NCBI GenBank assembly: GCA_022478985.1
Contig: JAKSZP010000020.1
Location: 124,001 to 188,000, forward strand
Direction of reading: 5' to 3'
Origin: Massospora cicadina
Taxonomy: Eukaryota; Entomophthoromycota; Entomophthoromycetes; Entomophthorales; Entomophthoraceae
DNA length: 64,000 nt
The notes below the pieces were generated by a model. The model was not told the origin of the DNA. It saw nothing but the letters and a program-made list of their open reading frames with translations, and made no database searches. A program made the position numbers and the translations under genes. Shown one piece after another: positions 20,901 to 36,370 of this stretch; position 1 is the first letter of the stretch, and each line of letters starts with the position of its first letter.

Positions 20901-23819
20901 TTAAAAACATGGGCCATGATGCATATTCTCATTGATGCACCTAGCTGCCACAGCTAAAAGGTAGGTAAATATATTATTCTCCATTAATTCCATAATCTGT
21001 GGCAAAATATCAGACTTTAAGTGTATGGGTCAGACTTAAGGTAATAGAAAAGACTTTCATTGACATATACAACCTGAAGAACTTGATTGATAGGTGTTTT
21101 GTCAAAGAGCCACATAAAATATCCACTGTCAATATAAACGCAGTTAAAAGATTATAGAATTGATATAAATACTATACATAATGTAATTACTAGCTCTTTA
21201 TTAATTTATTTATTAAAAAAAGCTCTAGAAACCAATTTTCTTACCCCATGATATCCACTCTCTATCTGCTGCATTAGAAAACAGCGCGCTCTTCTTGCTG
21301 ATACATGCAACATCTTAGTTAAACAGATGACTTTTCCACAGCTTTATCTTATGTATTCCAGAAACTCACCTTTTGCAAAATTACATTAGAATGAAATATA
21401 AGTTTGACTGAAGATTATTTTTGTTTAGTAAATGGAGAAAATACTGGAATTTGATGTGGGGAACAAAGAGTTAAGTAATTCTACTAAACCATTCTATATG
21501 ATTTAATCTTTGGATGGCAATTTTATTGAATGAGTATTTATCAACCAGATGATTTTTGCCATTGAGTATTCATAATGGTAATCAAAACATTTATTTCAAT
21601 ATTTTTGGTCACGTCAGAAATTACAATCATATTTTTAATTTTACACATAAGCGAGTAAAACATGGACCATGAATGCCTAGTTTCATTACAATGAATGGCT
21701 AAGTAACCCAAGTCTAACCCTAAGATGATAGCTGTGCTGATGCGCCAATGGGACCAATTGTAACTTTAAGGCATCTTGCAGGATAGATGGTAATGGTATA
21801 AAAAGATGACAAATCTAAGCTGTGTGGAGGAAAAAAGAATTAAGAATAAATCTTGAAGACAATTCCTGTAACATGACTGAGTAATGTGAAACTACCTTTT
21901 TTAAAATAGAACAACTTATATATGACTATCTACTATTTTGAGAGGGTAAGAAAATTTTTGATGCTTTCATGTTGTGCTATTGGCTTAAGGGACCTTTGGG
22001 CGCTTATGCGCCTCAACTTTTACCAACGTGTTGAATAAAATAAAATTTATTTTACTCTCCATCAGGATGTCAATAAGCCTTTTATCACATAACTTTTTCT
22101 AAGCGTCCAGTAAAAAGTTTCACATACATTTACCTTTGTTGAGGCTTACCTTCATTAACTGCAAAAGGTTTGACAAACTTTTATACTTCCTTATATACCC
22201 ATTTAACCTATCTATACTAAATAAAATTATTGTCTATTTATAGGTCATAAGATCTTAAATTTCTTGTTAGCATCTGTTGGGCCACCAACTTTTAGTGTGG
22301 CATACAAATTTTAATTTAAAGTATTCCTTAAGATCATGATACTTTAGAATGAAAGCTGTTATACATAACCTGCATTTAATAGGAGGTTAATGATCATAAG
22401 TTAAGCGGTAAGAATCTATAAATAAACAGAAATTATATAATGTTATTTATTTTGTAAAAAGTGCATGTACTATTTCAAGTATCAGGATCAGATGGGAAGA
22501 TATGATTTAGAGGGAAAGTTAGATATGAGTTGGAACTGTAGAAAATCCCGCATAAAAGTTAACTGGAGTGAGTATCAATTAACTCATGTGACATTAAGGA
22601 ATAATTAAAGTCGTGTGAATAGTTTCTTTTCCTATCATATAACTTTAAGAGAGTCATTTGTAAGCGATTTGTTATTTGATTTAGTAACCCATTATTCTCT
22701 TGTCCCCAATGGAATTTTCTTGATGTTTGAAATTCAATATACATATATATTTTTAGCCTTATAAAATAGGTTGGCGGCTCACTGCATATATCCAAAATAT
22801 ATGGGACATAAGGAATTTGTCATTAATTTATAACTTAAATGGATTTTACAAATTGAGGCTTCACATATATAGGGTAAAGCCTGAAAGCATCATTAGTAAT
22901 TTCAGAGATATATTAGTTTATAGAATGCGCAATTTACTTTTGTATTGACCATTTTAAGATGAGAGGGCGATAGAAACTACTGAACAGATAGATGTTTCCA
23001 TTTGTAGATATAGTGGTTAGCATGGTTAAAGATCTCATCAGACCAAATAATTGTAAAGAGACCTTATATCAATCTATCTTAAAAAAATAAAAGTAGCCCA
23101 GGAAACTACCTAATATGAAACATTAACAATGCATACTAGAAGTCCTCTGAAAATCTGGATTGCGCGTTACCATTAATAAAAACTTTTACATTATGAGGCG
23201 TTATGCCATTTAATCCCAGGAGGTTTCATCAATACAGTAAGTATAACTTTCCTAATATCGCCATGAAAATTTAAACTTTGGCACTTAAACTATTAAAAAA
23301 CAAAACTACCCGTAACAAGGCCTTTTATATCCTAACATTAATCAATATTAACTAAAGAAACGACCTTAAAAGATCAACTACAAATTTCATACCATGCTCT
23401 CATTTTGGGGACTATTAAATTATAGTTTGTGATAGAAAATCTTGCAACTGTAGCTCCATAATAAAAAGAATTAATGGCTTGGAGTGGGATAAAATCATAT
23501 GACAAAGTGTTGCCTATGTTATAAAAATAGTAAATTCCACCACTTAGCATTAAATTAAGCCTTAACTATGATTATCACTAGAATGTACACTATATTTTAT
23601 AATTCTTGCAACACCACATTTTCTAATCCATAAAAATAGTAACTTGTATTGTCCATTCACAGCATGTCCTATAAAATATTCTATCTAACCATCTTTAATA
23701 AAGTTGGACGCAATATCAACGTCTTTTATAAAACTTGAGAATGATAAATTTAAATCATTCTGTGAGCACCATTAAAGAATCTTCTTTTTTTATGATGAAG
23801 TAACATCAGTGGAGTGCTG
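20901..23819. other. AT-rich stretch without recognisable genes
   Basis: No ORF of note in either strand, no paired repeat that I could recognise. The first 250 bases may be the decayed end of the family E integrase interrupted at 10885 (same strand, would be contiguous before the LINE inserted), but I see no firm motif. Confidence 0.4.
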
Positions 23820-24010
23820 GGAAAGTATAAATGGTACAACCAGTATCCCCCAAACAACGTAAAGAAGCAAAGAAAGCGAAGAAAGTAGAGAAAATGATGA
23901 CAAAAATTAAAGAGAAAGAGTCAAAGAAGATTTATTATGAGATGGAGCTGAAATGCGCAAACTTGAGCTTCAGAAGAGCCGCCCTAAAAATCTCAGCCAA
24001 TGGCCTAGGT
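23820..24010 (+). pseudogene. LINE ORF1 fragment
   Basis: The 62-codon ORF starts MVQPVSPKQRKEAKKAKKVE. This aligns with LVKPISPQERKKAKQAHRAA in ORF1 of LINE A1 (about 38560-38620): the same V/L-xP-(V/I)SP-(K/E)R-K-A-K pattern. It is the Lys-rich segment that follows the zinc knuckle. I do not see the knuckle or any ORF2 nearby, so only a scrap survives. Confidence 0.5.
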
Positions 24011-26725
24011 TACATATAGTTAAGGCTTCCATGTACCATCAGAGAGCCATGAATTACAAACTACTCATCCAGTTTAGAGCAAGACGTAGGCCAGCCTAGC
24101 GCCCATCATAGCCTCAAATAATCATTTAAGCTAATTTAGCTTTTTATAATGAATTGATAAAGATGATATAAACAATGATAGAGAATAGAGGTTTAGGACT
24201 AATATATAAAAACAAACGACCTATATTTCTTATGTGATATTAAACTTCTTATAAATGACATAACCAATTAAGATGCTTTGAGCGATGTCCAGACTAATTA
24301 TGCTCTTACAGAGGATACTGAGCTTTAGGACTAACTAACAATAGAAACCTAAAACTCAGTTGGACTCTCATCCAATTAGTTCTTAAATAAGAAACAAGGT
24401 TTTTGATAAAATACCAGAATATATTCTTGATTTTTCATAAAGTAAGTGCTCTGCTGGTAAATAGGGAATATGGTATTGAAAGTGCAACTATTCAAAAATA
24501 CTATACTGTTTTGCTTTTTTAAGTTCAAAAACCAGCTAAATCAAGATAGTAAAGCTATATTCTTAATTAGAAGGTATGCTTCTAGTCCTGTCCATTATTT
24601 TGTAAGACGGTAATATTTTGGTAACTTATTATATGCCATAGTAAAGCAGACAAGCGGAAAAGTATTTGGATAGTAATATTAATTTTAAACCCTCCACAAA
24701 ATAACATCTATAAAAATAATATCACTTTATGATGAAGGATTATCTGATAGATGGCTAAAAATCTTTAGAAATAATGAATATATCTATAAACTACAAGAGT
24801 TTATGTCTTTTAAAGCTAAATTTCTGGCTAAGAAATACTTTTATTCTGGTGAGCCATTGCATCATCAACAGCTAATGGAGCAGTGCAACATATTTTAATT
24901 GAATAATTATACTCGCTGCCTTAAATCCACAGGTATATATATTTTTGTATAACTAAATGTACCTATCAGATTGTAAAATGAAAAAATAAGCATATAATTG
25001 ACAACAATATATTAAATGGTACTAACAGTAAATTCAAATAACAAAGAGTGTCAAAATTGTACTAAATGTATATAACTAAAACACAAGCATAAGAGCTAGT
25101 ATAAAAAAAGTAACTTAACGCAATGACAAACTATAAAGAGGAAAAGTATTAATAACTATAGCTCATGAAGATTTAAGATGCACAAGTATATAAATCTTGA
25201 AATTATATAAAAAATATCTAATTCCACCTAGTGGTCTATCTGACATGCATCAGCTTCAGTAAACAATGAGCCGATCAATAGGATGAAGTATACCACGGCA
25301 TTTTATAAAAATTTAACACCAAATATATTGGATATGCTTTTAAAAGACTAGATAGGCAAAGCAATTAGAATTTTTATATATCTATTTATCCATTCCTGAA
25401 AAATAAGGTATTAACCATCATGTACCAGGTAACTGCACTCAAGATATAAAACTGCAAGTGTCACAGGAACAGCATTTTTCTCTTTCATAATCTCAACTTA
25501 ATGCTACAAGGAGTACCCCACAAAGAAAGCATAAAAGAAAACTTTCTGTTACTTAATTAAAACCATAAATTAGCTTAGAAACCTTATTGACCCAATATAG
25601 AGGATTAGCTCACTCAAATTATGAGAAAAATTCTTATATAAAGTTCTAAGGACCATATGCATCTTTTTTTAAATCATATAAAATATTTTTATGCAATAAC
25701 CAATCCCATAATTGCATTAATAGACGCCTTCTTGAAGAGCTTAGAGAAATACCATGTGGCATTGAACAACACAACATATTAATGAACAAGCATGATAAAT
25801 CACATGGATTAAAAATAAGAGGCTAGGGTACACATTATACATCTCTGAAATAAATGAGAAATAATAGACAACCGACTTACTGAATAGGAAAAGGACTTCT
25901 TGAAATATAAAGTGAATGTCTTTACTCTGTGAATACATTTGTGACAGAGTACAACAAAATTGCATAAACTTTAAAGGGACTTACAAAAATATTTTTCATT
26001 TATTGATAAGCAAATGCCTATGACTGAGTATACTGAAAACCTCAAGATTTTTCTATCAAAATAGGCATACGAAAAACCCTTAAAAAACTTTAAGCATAGA
26101 ATTGAGGCAACATTTATAGAACTAGGCCTCTCTTAATTTCACTGTTATTTTACTGGAAAAAACTTTTTACTAATGTGATTTATAAAAATTCATAAGGTAT
26201 AACTTCTTATTTGACCCAGCTATTTTCTCATTTAAGCAACAACTATAGGAGTTTAATGCATAATATATTTTTAAATAGTCATAGCTTTTTCATATGACTG
26301 TGTAGTTTATATATCAATTACGCCTGATGCAAAAAGGCATATAAATTATTCATACATGTAAGTATTTACAAGAAAAGCTATCAGATAACAATTCATAGGA
26401 CTTGTCCTAAATAAGGCATAAATACGGATACCTGTAAACATGTAAGCAAAATAAAATATGAACTTTAGAGTTTAAAGAAAAAGTTCTTTAGAGACTCCCA
26501 TTGTGCCTCAAATATAGAACCCTTTATGAAATAGGGATTATACTCACTAAAGAGGAAAACTTTAATTTGGTTGAAGACAAGCTGTTTGAAGAATCACAGG
26601 GACAGTGCTAGTTAGGAATACAGGAAAATAATGTTTGTTGAAAGTCTCAACCACAAACGCATTACTATTTTAATTGATTCCCTAACAATATAATAGCATT
26701 AGAAAGGGGTTTCCTGATATAAGCT
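24011..26725. other. AT-rich stretch, no supported feature
   Basis: About 2.7 kb with only short chance ORFs. No motif, LTR end pair or target duplication recognised by eye. Confidence 0.4.
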
Positions 26726-26742
26726 GTAATCCACGACATTTT
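26726..26742. repeat. Target-site duplication of SINE S2, left copy
   Basis: GTAATCCACGACATTTT matches 27033-27049 (GTAATCTACAATATTTT) at 14 of 17. Confidence 0.6.
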
Positions 26743-27032
26743 CTATTGTTATTTTATTTGAGATGGGCCAACCTGGGGGATAAAACCACACCAATGAAGG
26801 GGATTTGAATTAATGGTAAAGGAGGATAAAACCTGGAAAACCTACATGTGCAGCATATAATAGGACAGGAACTCCATGGACCGCCTTGCTATTTGCTATC
26901 TCAGTTTAGGGCATTGGTGCGCAACGCCAACACAGTCATAATTGTCCCCTACCTTAAGCTCATCTATCAGGATCAAAATCGAGGAACAGAGGTAGAGGGT
27001 CCATATTCTACCACTGGGGGTATCCTCCTCTT
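26743..27032 (-). mobile_element. tRNA-headed SINE, copy S2 (about 290 bp)
   Basis: The reverse complement aligns over its whole length with 60781-61078. The 5' head reads GAGGATACCCCCAGTGG (A-box-like), then TATGGACCCTCTACC and a decayed B box TTTTGATCC. The body contains GTTGCGCACCAATGCCC and GCAAGGCGGTCCATGGAG. It is flanked by an imperfect 17-bp duplication. Confidence 0.7.
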
Positions 27033-27080
27033 GTAATCTACAATATTTTTTTAATACTAGATGGTGTAATCTACAATATT
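27032..27080 (-). repeat. Micro-insertion 1 with 16-bp duplication
   Basis: TGTAATCTACAATATT occurs at 27032-27047 and again, identically, at 27065-27080. The 17 bases between (27048-27064) read CCATCTAGTATTAAAAA on the minus strand. Same core as at 36735, 49686 and 49772. Confidence 0.75.
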
Positions 27081-27107
27081 GTTTTATAAAATTACCGCTT
27101 AGCGCCT

Positions 27108-27123
27108 GAAAATAGTACTAGTT
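27108..27123. repeat. Target-site duplication of LINE A2, left copy
   Basis: GAAAATAGTACTAGTT, identical to 29691-29706. Confidence 0.92.
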
Positions 27124-27261
27124 TAAATTTTAAATTTATTGCAGGGAAGGCCGACCATGGGATGCACACTTCCGAATATGACTCAGATGAGACAAAACTC
27201 AGTACCAGGTGAGGCACCCCAGAGAAGTGATGCTATCTCTTGTTGCCAGCGGGAACGCCAC

Positions 27262-29676
<2,415 letters not shown>

Positions 29677-29690
29677 GCCTGGGCATTTTC

Positions 29691-29706
29691 GAAAATAGTA
29701 CTAGTT
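29691..29706. repeat. Target-site duplication of LINE A2, right copy
   Basis: GAAAATAGTACTAGTT, identical to 27108-27123. Confidence 0.92.
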
Positions 29707-30731
29707 AACTGTCCTCAAATTTGAACATAAGAGCATTTTTCCTTAAAAATATGTAGCTTTATTATTATGTATATATGGCTGAACAACGCTGCTATATATA
29801 AAACCTTAATTTATACCAGCAGCTTCAAGGACTAAAATGATGAATTTTTGCACTAATAATTGCGCTATAAACAATATCAAAGTGTTGTGTTTTTGAAAAA
29901 GTCTAGTTGAGCCATAGAATTTTACGCATAAAAATATGTTCATGCTATGATAATTGTATAAAAACTTTACTTGATATTTACAACTGAGTTTTAACACAAA
30001 AAAATTTAGTAGAAAAAAGCCTTTACATATCAAATCATATATTCATTGGATGGTTTCACATGCTCAGGATTAGTGCATAATGATTTTTCTATTGCTTTTT
30101 AGTATTGCATGTCCCAAGCTTAGAAAAGAAATATTTAAAATAAAATAAACCCCCAATTACCTAAAATACAAGTTACATGGGGAGTTGCCAATGGATTTTA
30201 TGAAATGGTTAATGGTCTACCACTTTCCATCAGATGCGCATGCTTTAAAACTTAGTAAACATCTAATGCAGATGTTCTTTGACTGCAGCATAGACCTCTA
30301 AGCGTAGAAAAAGCAGTGCAACCTGCACAGCTATGTGGATATACTTAGCCTTGAACAATATCAGAATGCATCTTTTAATATACATTTAGGGTTTAGGTAC
30401 AGAGACTGCAAAAGTATGTTCTATATTATTTGTGCGGTAGTACATTCCATGTAACTGGCTATCTAAGGTTAACACACTACAAAAATCTGAACCACACATG
30501 GCTTTAATAAACTCAAATATAAACTATATGGAAACACTATCATCTTGTGTTAATAGAGATGAAAATCTCATTTGAAAACATCACAAGTGCCTTAGGAAAC
30601 AAAAAAGATGTTTAAATTGTTGGAGATGCATAGAAAAAGCTACTAAATTTCTCAATATCCCAATGCCACAGCAACGCCCCAAAATGAGGCTCATAGTCCA
30701 AAAATGCACAGCAGACACCTAAAAAGCTTCT
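29707..30731. other. AT-rich stretch, no supported feature
   Basis: One kilobase lying between LINE A2 and a family E LTR. It would be inside a family E element only if the LTRs at 7722 and 30732 were a pair; no pol motif seen. Confidence 0.4.
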
Positions 30732-31568
30732 TGTCAGACAATTACCAACTTGTCTTTGGCAAAAGAATGTCTTTGGCAAGAATCATCCAAATTATTAAAT
30801 ATCATTGGCCAATTACAAGTTCAATATCATGATAATAATATTTCAGATGAAAATAATGACAATAGAAGCCAAATGACCCTGATAGATTCTCAATAGAACT
30901 CCAAGAATTGGGGTTACACTTCTATTAATAAAAGTCGGGCAATTAACACTAATTTGAGCAGCCAGATTGTACCAACTGTGCAGGGGAATCAAGGGAGTCA
31001 ATCAGAGGTCCCTCCCCATCTTACATCGATTTTTAGTTCAGCACACAATTTGGAGACTTCCCCTTTTATAGAGTTAGAAGGGGCCTCACAATGTGAAAAT
31101 ATTTTCCCATCAAATGATTGGGTAAAATACATGAAAACCTTACTTCACAGTTTTAAACGACCTATCATCGCCCTCCATTGGCCATTTCCTGAAGGAAGGC
31201 AAGTTTGAAACGATCTGATAGCGCAACAGCCCATATTACCAAAATTGGATGCACATAGTTTAAAATTCTTTCTCATCCAACTCACTTTGAGCCTTAAGAT
31301 GATTTAAATACTCAGAATTCTGATATCAATAGGATTCTTTATTGTTTACCCCACCATAACTAATAAAAACTTTCAAAAACATCAGTTTTACTTTTAATTA
31401 AAAAGCATTTCTCTAAGTGTAAGTATTTTGTGGATGTCCAGCTGATTCAGCACTAGTGAGCGTAAAACTTGCTGGATTCCCACACTTATTAGAAAATGAT
31501 TTTTTATGACACCTCCTCAATAATCCTCCTACATCAAGTACATTAAATCATTTTTTGTCCTCCAATAT
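30732..31568 (+). repeat. Family E LTR, copy 2 (about 837 bp)
   Basis: Starts TGTCAGACAATTACC. Shares with copy 1 GAAAATAATGACAATA, a CCCCTTTTATAGAG box (31064) and the tail word GCACTAGTGAGCGTAAAACTTGCTGG. The right end (TCCTCCAATATA) has lost the CTGACA terminus, so the end is approximate. Confidence 0.65.
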
Positions 31569-32129
31569 AATAAAAAATGGACTATCAATTTATAGTAAAA
31601 TTTATTGTATACTAAATCACACTATTATAGCAAACTTGAACAGCCATAAAGAGTATCAATGTTCTTTACCTATATTTTTATACTTTATTCATTATAGCCC
31701 TCAAGGATTTAGACTCACTTATCGTGCTAAAATTTATTAGAACTTTTTATTTGTCTTAAAAGAATTGACTTGATTTAAAATATACACATTTAAAAAGTTT
31801 TCAGTACTTATATGTATAATTCACAATAAAAAGGCTATATGAATGAAGCAAAGCTAGTCTTGTAGCAACACATCATCTCTTACTTAGGTATTTATAACTA
31901 AAAATAATTTTCTGAATTCTATTGATGATTATATTATGGTAAGAATACTACTCAACTTTTTCTGCAAAATATACTATATGCTTTACATAGCATATATTGT
32001 TTTGAGGTGATTATTTACTTTCTATAAACCCCTACTATGAATCTAATAATATTAGTTAAAAAATCTAAATATCTTAAGTTTCTCAAGATGTATCCTTTAG
32101 AATTTGATGTTGTGTTAAAGATGTTTTTA
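31569..32129. other. AT-rich stretch, no supported feature
   Basis: No motif or paired repeat recognised. Confidence 0.4.
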
Positions 32130-34110
32130 TATATCTGAGGCAAGCTGATCATGGGACAAACATTACATAAGCTCAAAGAGAAATTAAAACTAAAAATTCA
32201 ATATTTAATTGAGTTAAGTCAAAAAAATAGAAAATGGAATAGAACGACACAAAAACAAAATTTAACAAGGTAGCATGTGGAGAACTGCTAATCCACTGTG
32301 GAAGAGGGGAGGGAGGGTTGGGTTGCTCATATTTAGGTTTAGCACCTTCAGTAGGTTCTTCATAATTGAAGGGGTGGATTATATCAGAGAGCTAGGGTAT
32401 TGTGGTGTCAGCATGATGTAGGTTGATGTATTTGATAAAGTTATTGATTTCAATAATCTGATCCTGGAGGATAGCCTCAATACATTCCAAAACATACTGT
32501 TCATCTTAAATTTGGGCTTCAGGGTGTAGGGAAAATCTGGCAACATATTTCCAGCTGGATATATTTTGGGCAAATGTCAGTAGCTCAGCAACATAATTGG
32601 TAATGAAAATGGTGCCGTCATCTAATTAAATGACTTGGCATGCTCTTTAAATGTAAATAAAGGGGGAAGTTTGGTTTGCACATCCCATGCTTGAGCTCAT
32701 AGACAGACTTTACCACTTCTCATGGAGATGCAACATCAGGGGTGAAGCCAAGCATCTATGGAAAGCTGAAGGTCACTTTAGTAGGGTTTGACATAGGGCT
32801 TAGATCTATATTGTCTAGGTAGGAGAGGTATGCCAAAATCAGAATATCTAAAATATGCTCAGGTCATACCCCTATCAGGCATTTTTGCTTTATTTTTTCA
32901 AACTTTTCCATGATAAGTTTCTCCTAATTTTATAATCTCATCCAATTTTGCATAAGAATTTTGGCTCACTTGGACTGGGAGTCAGTGTTAGGATGGGTGG
33001 TAGTAGGCGAATGGAGAGTTTTATGGGTTGAACACTGGTCCAAGCCTGATTCTAATTTTGCTGAAGTAAATAGATCGGTAAGTGCCTGGAGGATTTGACA
33101 GAGACTGATTTCTTATGATGTCCCAGTAAATAAATGGGCTGGGTAGGAGGAGGCAACAAAATGCCCCATTAAGACGCCACTAGCATGGGATCATAAATTT
33201 TGTCATTTGTGGTATTTGTGGCAGAGTGATAATGGTACTTTTTAGAGGGTTTTAACTTGAAATATTGGGGCAAACTGGCAACCAACATTGATGTGATCCT
33301 AAAAATGCTTCAGCGCCACATTAAAGTGACTTGTGTAATAATTATGAAAGGTAGTGTCGGAGTGGCATGCTGTTATGGTGTCAGTGACGTGAGGGGCAAC
33401 AAGGAGCTCCGCATCAGAGGGATTGTTGAAGCTAGGCTGTTATGTGCCATAGGCTTAGTGCTCTGACACCTACTCCTTGTAATAAATTAAAGCGGGAAAT
33501 GAAAAAGATTTACAAATGGTACCACCATTGTGTTGTCTGCAGGGAAAAAGTATGTGTAGTAGGAATTAGAGTATTTCAAGTTTTAAAGGAACCGTCGCCA
33601 AAGCAGCAAGATCTCCTCACTTGGGAAGTCTATATTATATAGCCCAATAAATTGAGGAGCCAATAAACCAGTGCAACTGAAGCAGTGGTAAGTTCAATTA
33701 TTGCTTTGTCAGGATATGGGATAAACACCTGTAGTTGGCTTAGAGGCAATATTAAATTGTAGATTGAGTGAGGTTGAGAGGATAAGGTTAAGTTGGTTGG
33801 ATGCATGTAATGTAATGCACTAAGTTTCTCATAGTGACAAATCGGCCAGAGAAGTTTAATGGACTATTTGTGCCCCCAGAACACCTTTTCCCACAGGGAT
33901 AAAATGCTAGGTGTGGATCACTGCTATCCCACAATGAAGCAGTAGGAAGCAGATATGATGATATAACTCATAAAAACAGTTGTGGTAAGTTAGTTGTAGA
34001 TTGTTTATTTTTTTGCTTAGATATATATTTGCTAAAAGTGATATAGAGAAGAAAGGAGAACACTATTGAATTATAATGGTAAGCCTAAAATTTAAGATGG
34101 TATGTGATAT
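32130..34110 (-). mobile_element. ORF1-only LINE-like unit D1
   Basis: Aligns with D2 (34470-36370) from 3' tail to 5' end. The coding strand ends CCCATGATCAGCTTGCCTC plus an A-rich finish, matching D2 and, more loosely, the 3' end of LINE family A (CCCATGGTYGGCCTTCC). It contains a strongly decayed version of the D2 ORF; one surviving stretch (32573-32379) encodes FWNVLRLSSRIRLLKSI, the counterpart of the D2 helical C-terminal region. No endonuclease or reverse transcriptase is present. Outer boundaries approximate. Confidence 0.55.
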
Positions 34111-34469
34111 GATGCTAGAACGAGTCCATTATCAAGCATAAAATTATCTAACTGGTCCCAAAATCTAAAAATTATAATTGAATGACAATAAAGATTCAGA
34201 AACTTCTCAAAGCTATCTATGGCATCTACTAATCTCATTATATATAAAAGTCATCGTGGAAAATTATAGATATATGGTACTTATCTCCTAAACAAAAGAT
34301 AAACTAAACTTGGCACAAATATTTAATAAATTAAGAACTGACATAGACAGGTATGTTCTCATTATAAAAAAAAGTATATCTAAGATGTAAAAATGATAAT
34401 ATGACTTTAATAGAATCTGCTATTTATTGGCTAAGTGATTTGAAGTATTAAAGTTATATTTTATTTAAC
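34111..34469. other. Spacer between D1 and D2
   Basis: About 360 bp of AT-rich DNA with no recognised feature, so D1 and D2 are separate insertions rather than an immediate tandem. Confidence 0.4.
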
Positions 34470-36370
34470 CAAGGCAAGCCAACCAGGGGACAGACAATAC
34501 TGAAACAGAAGTTTTAAAACTAAATTAACCAAAACATGAACTGACCACCATAAACAGCAGTGGGAAATGCAAAAGAAACGAGAAAACAAACTACCAGGTG
34601 GCACAGTGGCGAGCTGCTTATTACACTATGGCAGAGGGGAGGGGTGATCAGGCGGATCATAATCATCATCCTCAGGATTAGCATTGAAAGAGTTGATCAA
34701 TGCTGATAGCAATGGGTTGGGGCATCCGTAAGATGAGGGTCGAGGTAAAGTAGATAGCAGTTGAGTTTGACAATTTGGGCCTGGATGAATGACTCTATGA
34801 GTTTAGTAATATGGTGTTCAGCTTGGATATGAGCGTCAGAAAGTTGGGCTAATTTTGCAATGTTTGCTCTGGTGACATATGTGAATGGGGAAATTATGCC
34901 AGAGTAACAACACGTTTGACAATGGTGGTGGAAGTTTCATAGAGGCGTTAGATTTCTCTCTTTGCAGTAGGAGGGAAATTGGAGGAGAACAAGGGGGCAG
35001 CCCTTTTTTAAATTCAGTGACGGATTAGCCACAGCTTCACAAAGATGGCAATTTTTGGGCATGGCCACCCTGATCTTAGCAAGCTGGTGGTCGCTTTTTA
35101 ATGGGATAGCATTGTATTTGGGGACATATTGTTTGGGCGGGAGTGGGGAATCAAATTCTAAATTTATAAAAGGTTCAAAATCAATTGGTTCAGCTGGAAA
35201 TGGGACAAGTCACCAGATTTGGTAACTTCTTTCAATAAGTCCCAGGGATTTTGGTTGACTTAAATTGATTCAGTGGTAGGTGGCTGCGGTTGGGTAAGTT
35301 TTGGGGCGGGAAAATTTTTGTTTTTATGGGTCCAAACCTGCTCCCAATTGGTTGGCATGGGTGGACTTTTCTGTCTTGGATTTAGGTTGCTAGATTTTGC
35401 TGCTAATTTATTGAGTGCACAACCTGGGGGTAGGGGCAGCCAAAAATACACACTCAAACGCTTTTGGTGTGGCCTCCTGGGTGGGGTTAGCAGTATTTTC
35501 AGGGTTTCAATTGTATTGACATGCCTTTTTGATATGGTCCAATTCATGGCTGAGGGTGCAAACTGTGCGGTCATTGTCAATGTGAGCCCAAAAGAAATGG
35601 TCAGATGCAGATGGGATGTAGGCATGCGGTGGGTTGTGCTGGGCCATGTTCAGCTGGTGGGGGTAATGGTAGCCATTGCCTGAGGTGCCGCAAGGCGCTC
35701 AGCACCACTTGAGACAATGAATTGTTGGATGGGGTCTTTACCATAATTGGCCAGCCCTGACATCAACTCCTCATAAAGTGTTTGAGTGGGAAGGTTTGAG
35801 GCAAGGTTCAAAAAGGTCATCACGAGTATGGTATCATCTGGGAGACATCTTTGGGTGGTGGTAATGGGTGATTTTTGTATATTAAGGCATAGCTGCTGCT
35901 GCAGCCGCATCCTCTTTGGTGGGGAAGCCCATATCAAAATAGCCTTTGTAAGGATGGAAGTATATACATCCTGCTGTCATGAAGGTGGCAGTTGCCAGCT
36001 CAATTATCACTTTGTTGGCATAAGGGAAGAGACATTCTTACTCTAAATGGAGGCAAAAGCAGATATTGGATTGAGGTAGGGCTAAGGGATGGGGGCGGGT
36101 TGGGTGGACTCATGTGAGGTGGAGTGCCAGGTCCCTTGGAGGCACATAGTGGCTGGGTGTATTTGGTGGACTGGGTGAGACATTCCAAACGTGTTTGCCT
36201 GCTGTGCAGTAAATGATAGTGGGTGGAGCACCGCTTTCCCACACTGGGGCAGTAGGTGGTGGATCTGAGGACATGAATTGGGAAATAATGTAGTGAGGCG
36301 GTGGTGGAAAAAATAACCTGTTTTTTTTTTCAAAATTGCTCAAAAGTGATGTCAAGTGAGGGGGTAGTAA
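34470..36370 (-). mobile_element. ORF1-only LINE-like unit D2 (about 1.9 kb)
   Basis: Non-autonomous element by content: one ORF1-like region and a LINE-type 3' tail (CAGTATTGTCTGTCCCC-GGTTGGCTTGCC on the coding strand) with no ORF2. A possible target duplication (AGTATTAAAGTTATATTTT at the left against AGTAAAGTTAATTTG at the right, near 36367) is too imperfect to rely on. Confidence 0.6.
34600..36360 (-). pseudogene. D2 ORF1-like gene, decayed
   Basis: Right to left: a Pro-rich start (36355-36100). Then GYFDMGFPTKEDAAAAA (35945-35895), which parallels GWIDIGFKTAKEADAAA of the LINE at 63250. Then FLNLASNLPTQTLYEELMSG and LANYGKD (35800-35730), paralleling the LINE ORF1 word FISFDSFPTNLP-EEEL-KGL-AYGE. 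Then a decayed zinc knuckle CTLSHELDHIKKAC (about 35560-35520), where Cys2 has become Ser. A unique C-terminal part holds a hydrophobic helix ITKLIESFIQAQIVKLN (about 34830-34760). Several frameshifts; the knuckle and the middle words occupy different frames. Confidence 0.6.

Noticed and set aside
20901..26725. Host gene or conserved non-coding element in the quiet AT-rich interval
   Set aside because: No long ORF, splice-like ORF chain or domain motif could be supported by reading.
35273..35683. Plus-strand 136-codon ORF, hydrophobic and Gly-rich
   Set aside because: Antisense shadow of the D2 ORF1-like gene, whose conserved words lie on the minus strand.
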